64,000 nt of DNA from Methylomonas montana (GTDB lineage: Bacteria > Pseudomonadota > Gammaproteobacteria > Methylococcales > Methylomonadaceae): assembly GCF_030490285.1 (NCBI RefSeq), contig NZ_CP129884.1, positions 1,488,001 through 1,552,000 on the forward strand, read 5' to 3'. Below, in pieces: positions 60,017 to 64,000 of this stretch; position 1 is the stretch's first letter, and each line of letters opens with the position of its first letter. The position numbers and the translations under genes are program-made. The notes under the pieces were generated by a model. It worked only from the letters and a program-made list of their open reading frames with translations. It did not search any database and was not told the origin of the DNA.

Positions 60017-61525
60017 ATGAATGGAAAAACCGGACAGTTATATGCTGGGCTCGACAGAATCAGGAAACATCCTGTCTTTGCATTGATGGTGTTTATCGGT
60101 ACCGTGGTGATTGCGTTGGCAACTTTTACCGATTCGATCAAGAAACTCACCGAGCTTACCGAGGCGGTCTCTCCCGAACAAGCTCGGGGGAGGCTTGTGA
60201 AAATGGCTGTTCCGTTCGATAGCACCGCGTTTGTGGAAGCGGCGGCAAAGGGCGATTTAGCCACGGTAAAACTATTTTTCGCGGCGGGAATGGACGTCAA
60301 TGCGGCCGCCGAAAACGGCGAATACGAACAATTAACCGCGCTGATGGCGGCATCTCTTCGAAACCGCTTGCCTGTCGTCGAAGTATTGTTGGACGCTCAC
60401 GCCGATGTCAATACGATATACCAAGGCACCGAGACCGCATTGTCGTTAGCGGCCGACGACGAAAAAATAGTCAAGCTTCTGCTTGCTCACGGCGCCGATG
60501 CCGATACCATTAGCGGCGCTTTTTCCAGCGCCGCGTGTTTGGGCGACCTCAAGCGCGTGCAATATTTTTGGCCTCTTCTCAAGACGCCGACCCAAGCGGT
60601 CTCCAATGCGTTTTCGGTAGCGACCGGTTGCGTGGATTCAAAACCGGTCAGTCAAGAAATCGATCAAGGCAAGGCGGCGGTGATTGATTTTCTGTTGCAA
60701 CATGGTGCTGATATCAATACTCGGCGAGAAGGCTGGGGCGCGCTACATATCGCCGCTCATAACGGAATGCCATTAGTCATACAAACTTTGTTGGCAGCGG
60801 GCGCGGATATCAACCAAAAGTGCGAATGTTCCGGTTTTCTGGGTGGGGGATGGACAGCTTTGGCCCTTGTCCTCGATTCTTCCAGACGCGAAGACGAAAG
60901 CTTTAAACAAGTGTTTGATTTGCTTATCGACCGGGGCGCGGACGTTAATGCTGCCAATAACAGCGGGCAAAGCGTTTTGATACAGACAATAGAAGCTGGC
61001 GATGAACGGAAGGCTATGAAGTTGATCGATAAAGGCGCGGATGTAAACGCCCGAATTCTGGCCAGTTTGGATCAAATCCGCGTTGCGGGTACCACACCAT
61101 TGATGTTTGCGATGCGCGAGTCCGGTATGAAAGAAGTGGCGCTACGTTTACTCGATCAAGGTGCGGATGTGAACGCAAGTAATGAAAATGGCTGGACGCC
61201 TTTAATGTGGGCGGCGTGGTCTGCCTACAACGATCCGAATTATATTGATATTCTGTTGGCGCATGGCGCCCGAATCGATGCCAGAAATAACGTGGGCAGA
61301 TCCGCATTGATGCTGGCCGTTATCAAGGGCAGAGACGATATCGTCGCTATCCTGTCGGCACACGGGGCTAATACAAAAACGCCGGATACCGCGGGGAAAA
61401 CCGCCGGAATGCTCGCCGAAGAAAATCTTGAAGGCCAGCGAAAGACCGCTATGCTGGCGTTGCTTGCCGAGGCTCAGCCCAGTCGGGAGTCCGAGCCCCG
61501 CCAGGCTAACAATACGCACCATTAA
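60017..61525 (+). CDS. Membrane-anchored ankyrin-repeat protein
   Basis: A 502-residue protein. One membrane segment near the N-terminus (about 20-40, FALMVFIGTVVIALATF) is followed by roughly ten ankyrin-type repeats from about residue 70 to 490, recognisable from repeated 'A-x-x-GD / V-x-x-LL-x-x-GADVN / T-P-L-M-x-A' patterns (VKLFFAAGMDVNAA, VEVLLDAHADVN, VIDFLLQHGADIN, LLIDRGADVNAANNSGQSVL, RLLDQGADVNASNENGWTPLMWAAW). ATG 60017 has AAGGTGA upstream; the open frame extends 31 codons further without a site. Likely a protein-interaction scaffold on the inner membrane. Its partner is unknown. It converges with the DUF3999 gene and overlaps it by 4 bp. Confidence 0.9.
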   Translation: MNGKTGQLYAGLDRIRKHPVFALMVFIGTVVIALATFTDSIKKLTELTEAVSPEQARGRLVKMAVPFDSTAFVEAAAKGDLATVKLFFAAGMDVNAAAENGEYEQLTALMAASLRNRLPVVEVLLDAHADVNTIYQGTETALSLAADDEKIVKLLLAHGADADTISGAFSSAACLGDLKRVQYFWPLLKTPTQAVSNAFSVATGCVDSKPVSQEIDQGKAAVIDFLLQHGADINTRREGWGALHIAAHNGMPLVIQTLLAAGADINQKCECSGFLGGGWTALALVLDSSRREDESFKQVFDLLIDRGADVNAANNSGQSVLIQTIEAGDERKAMKLIDKGADVNARILASLDQIRVAGTTPLMFAMRESGMKEVALRLLDQGADVNASNENGWTPLMWAAWSAYNDPNYIDILLAHGARIDARNNVGRSALMLAVIKGRDDIVAILSAHGANTKTPDTAGKTAGMLAEENLEGQRKTAMLALLAEAQPSRESEPRQANNTHH

Positions 61526-62889
61526 TCATCGGTTTGATCGCCAAGCCGCTTGCTGACTCTAAACAAACTCCAGCTCAGCACGATCACCATCAGGCCTATC
61601 GCCAAGCCCAGAAACCAGCGGCTGTTCAATAGTTCGCCAACATCGAATTTAGCTTCGGCGGCTGCCGCGGCAGTTTCCGGGCCGAGATCGGCGGTGCTGC
61701 TTTGATAACCACGACGCAGCAGCTCTTGGATAGGCGCGGTGTCGTAGCGCGGCGGCTCGGCCTGGGTCGAGCCATATTGCAAGCGATAGCTTAGTCCGGC
61801 TTGCGGCAGGAACAATAATTGATAGCCGTGGCCGGTGCCGGTAATGGTGTTGACGTGTAGCGGCGGATTGTCCTGGTTTTGAATCACGATACGGTAACGC
61901 GGCTGACGTTGCTCCGGAAAACCGATGCTGGTTTGGTCGCGGTTGATGTTTTGAAAATGTAAAGCTTCCAGCGTGCCATTGGCGATGGTCTGCATGCGGG
62001 TTTCGATGCCTTGTTGCAGCGGGATTTGTACTTCCGCAGAGCGGCTGAAATTGGGGGTGTTGATTTGCAGCGTAAAGCCGGTCAAGGGTTGGTGCAAAGT
62101 ATCGATGTCGATCGAACTGGTTTTATATTCGGCATCCTGAGTGATCTTGAAGCCGGGCATAGCGTAATCGAACTGGCTATCTTCTGCCGGCAATGTCTCG
62201 CTGTGGCTATGCCAAAGTTCGATACGCTCGATATGCAGCGGTTCGGTCTGGTGTTGGCTGGTTTCGCTGCGTTGCAATTCCTCGCTGCCCCGTAGGGTTC
62301 GGGTCAACTCCAGCAACTCGGCCACCCGGGTTTGTGTCGCTTTGGCGACGACGATTTTAAATTGCCTAAAGCTGTTGGCGGGGATGGCGACATCGCGGTT
62401 GCCGACGCTCATATAACGCGAGTAATCGTAAATCAACGCGTTGTCGACCAATAGCTGCCAATTTTCACCGTCGTTGGAGCCGTGGATTTGCAAGGCGTAT
62501 TCGAAGTCGACTTGCGGGGTGACCAAAGTCAGGCCATCGGCATTCGCGGCATCTTTGTCCAGCTTGACGGTGACGACGAAGCCTTCGTCGCCGAATTTTT
62601 GCAGGTCTACCGTTTCGCTACGGCTGGACAGGCGGCGGGTCACGGTTTTCTGGCTGGCGATTTTTTGCAATAGATACGGCGTCTCGACGCCGTTCTGATC
62701 GGTCAGGCGCAGATCGCGAAAATCGGCGGCACTGTTGGCATAAACCGCGCTGTCCAAGGTCACAGCCAACAGCGATTGCTGGCCGCTATCCTGATAGGTC
62801 ACGGGCCGGCTGAATCGGTAAGCCGGCGCTTCGGCGGCCTGAACCTGGGCAACCAATAGGCAAAATAAGCAGATGAATCGGGTGATCAT
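61522..62889 (-). CDS. DUF3999 family membrane protein
   Basis: A 455-residue protein with a signal sequence (ITRFICLFCLLVAQVQAAEA), a large beta-rich periplasmic region (SRPVTYQDSGQQSLLAVTLDSAVYANSAADFRDLRLTDQNG, resembling discoidin-type folds) and a C-terminal membrane anchor (WFLGLAIGLMVIVLSWSLF). This matches DUF3999, usually encoded next to DUF2339. The longer open frame upstream lies in the DUF2339 gene; ATG 62889 overlaps the DUF2339 stop (ATGA), giving translational coupling. The function of the pair is not known; an envelope role is inferred. Confidence 0.88.
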   Translation of the reverse strand: MITRFICLFCLLVAQVQAAEAPAYRFSRPVTYQDSGQQSLLAVTLDSAVYANSAADFRDLRLTDQNGVETPYLLQKIASQKTVTRRLSSRSETVDLQKFGDEGFVVTVKLDKDAANADGLTLVTPQVDFEYALQIHGSNDGENWQLLVDNALIYDYSRYMSVGNRDVAIPANSFRQFKIVVAKATQTRVAELLELTRTLRGSEELQRSETSQHQTEPLHIERIELWHSHSETLPAEDSQFDYAMPGFKITQDAEYKTSSIDIDTLHQPLTGFTLQINTPNFSRSAEVQIPLQQGIETRMQTIANGTLEALHFQNINRDQTSIGFPEQRQPRYRIVIQNQDNPPLHVNTITGTGHGYQLLFLPQAGLSYRLQYGSTQAEPPRYDTAPIQELLRRGYQSSTADLGPETAAAAAEAKFDVGELLNSRWFLGLAIGLMVIVLSWSLFRVSKRLGDQTDD

Positions 62890-64000
62890 GATGGTGTCTC
62901 GTCGGTGTTGCCGGTAAAGGTTTGTTGATAACGCATATAAAAAAACGCGCCGCCCAGTGCCAGCATGCCCAGCACGATGAAGGCGACGATCCGGTAGATT
63001 TGTTCCAGTCTGGCCAAATCGATGAAAAATACTTTCCAGGCGACCAAGGCAAACAGTGCCAAGCCGGCCAAGCGCAAACTGGAGATTCGGCGTTTGATGC
63101 CGTTGAATACCAGCGTCAGTGCGAATATCGACCACAAGATCGATACACCGCCGGACCGTAAACCCGGCACATATTGATACAACAGTGAGTTGATTTCCAG
63201 GCTCAGAAAGGTAAACAGCAAGACTAAAGCCGCGCCACCCAACCAGTCGCGGAGGTTGCCGCTATCCGTATCGGCCTCGTTAAACCGACGGAAAGCGAAA
63301 ATCAAAAAACCGATGATCGCGGCAAAATCCAGCAAGCGCATCAAGGCCAGCTGAAACGAATAGCCGCCGCCGTAACGCAAACTCAATAGGCTATCGCCGA
63401 CAGCGATATGGCCCAGGCTAATGTCCCAGGATGGCAGATCGAAGAGCAGCAATTTTAGCGCAACGCCGATCAGGAATAGTCTGAGCGCTTGCAGCAGCCA
63501 GCCGCCGGCGCCGGCCAGATAACGCATCAGCAGCAACCAGCACATGACTAGCCAAACCAGTGTCAATACCGGTAATTGCAGCGGCGGATACAGATACGCA
63601 AAGCTGCGGTATAGCTCCAGTTGCAGCACGACGAACAGCATGCCGGCCACGACAATCAATGCCGTTTGCAGCAGCCAGTTATCCTTCAGCCATAAGGGCA
63701 CGTCGTTGCCGGGGTCGCAAGCTAGCGGCAAGGCTGGCTCGGGTTTTTCGATCAGCTTGTAGGCCAGCGCCAGGGACAGGATCGGAGTGCCGAAGCTGAT
63801 GACCCGTTCCAGCAAGCCCAGCAAAAACGCGCCGAACGATTGTTGGCTATCCATTGCGATGCCGTATTGGTCGGGCAGATCGACAAAACAGAAACGTATC
63901 AGCACGATCAGATACAGTAGATAGGCGACCTGCTGCAAGAATGCGCTGCGCAGTTTGCCGGCCATCCATAGCATCACCAGGGCTTGCAAAGACCAACTGA
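62886..64000 (-). CDS. DUF2339 multi-pass membrane protein, C-terminal part (start outside window)
   Basis: At least 371 residues of a protein with many membrane segments (eight or more visible), typical of DUF2339. The frame is open to the right edge of the window, so the N-terminus is missing because of the window boundary. Recognisable parts are FGTPILSLALAYKLIEKP, LGGAALVLLFTFLSLEINSLLYQYVPGLRSGGVSILWSIFALTLVFNGIKRR and a short cytoplasmic tail. The stop overlaps the start of DUF3999, and the two are likely an operon. Confidence 0.87.
   Translation of the reverse strand, partial: SWSLQALVMLWMAGKLRSAFLQQVAYLLYLIVLIRFCFVDLPDQYGIAMDSQQSFGAFLLGLLERVISFGTPILSLALAYKLIEKPEPALPLACDPGNDVPLWLKDNWLLQTALIVVAGMLFVVLQLELYRSFAYLYPPLQLPVLTLVWLVMCWLLLMRYLAGAGGWLLQALRLFLIGVALKLLLFDLPSWDISLGHIAVGDSLLSLRYGGGYSFQLALMRLLDFAAIIGFLIFAFRRFNEADTDSGNLRDWLGGAALVLLFTFLSLEINSLLYQYVPGLRSGGVSILWSIFALTLVFNGIKRRISSLRLAGLALFALVAWKVFFIDLARLEQIYRIVAFIVLGMLALGGAFFYMRYQQTFTGNTDETPS

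Noticed and set aside
1..64000. CRISPR arrays, tRNA or rRNA genes
   Set aside because: No regularly spaced direct repeats and no recognisable tRNA or rRNA sequence were seen on either strand.

Overview
The window looks like a chromosomal segment of a gammaproteobacterium, most plausibly a Methylomonas-like methanotroph (Methylococcales). This is an inference from the style of the housekeeping genes, the intergenic repeat families and the mix of genes. No methane monooxygenase or methanol dehydrogenase gene lies in the window, so the assignment is moderate only.

Layout. 1-9.7 kb holds a SUF iron-sulfur cluster operon (sufB end, sufC, sufD, sufS, sufU-like, then rsmJ and a Rieske-type ferredoxin). 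It is broken between sufB and sufC by about 3.4 kb carrying a bestrophin gene, three composite repeats and an AbiC-like membrane protein, and again between sufD and sufS by a Uma2-type nuclease-fold gene on the other strand. 9.7-17.6 kb is mostly housekeeping: lgt, prfB (no programmed frameshift), a frameshifted DUF4160/DUF2442 pair, a NYN-LOTUS protein, lysS, a flavin reductase, an orphan Nif11-like peptide, folP and a PLP enzyme. 17.7-18.8 kb is a histidine-rich membrane protein. 19.0-30.7 kb is a signalling block: a sensor kinase, a small response regulator, a giant hybrid kinase, a REC-EAL protein and a REC-HATPase protein in one tightly packed operon, converging on a MASE1 hybrid kinase. 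31-35 kb holds single minus-strand genes (class V aminotransferase, M15 peptidase, phytanoyl-CoA dioxygenase-like, HAD, cupin).

35.3-54.8 kb is the most unusual region. It contains an arylsulfotransferase-like beta-propeller protein, a TonB-dependent receptor with an N-terminal coiled coil, a rhodanese-like protein without the active-site cysteine, two paralogous pairs of 'planctomycete-type' DUF1549/DUF1553 cytochrome plus Tat-exported DUF1501 protein, an SMP-30-like propeller, a small CX3CH cytochrome-like protein, two exported peroxiredoxin-like proteins, a dihaem cytochrome c and a PepSY membrane protein. Three near-perfect sigma-54 promoters (-24/-12) precede the receptor, the rhodanese gene and the second DUF1549 gene, each with GCTGTT/AACAGC-type inverted half-sites about 140-190 bp upstream. 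I read this as one sigma-54 regulon for a periplasmic or outer-surface redox and uptake system, with metal-chelate acquisition as one possible role. The substrate is unknown.

54.8-64 kb is accessory: a CPA2 cation/proton antiporter, an AT-rich muramidase plus Ivy-like inhibitor pair arranged like an effector-immunity module, a complete IS5-type element with TATA target duplication, a structured non-coding stretch, an ankyrin-repeat protein, and the DUF3999/DUF2339 pair running off the right edge.
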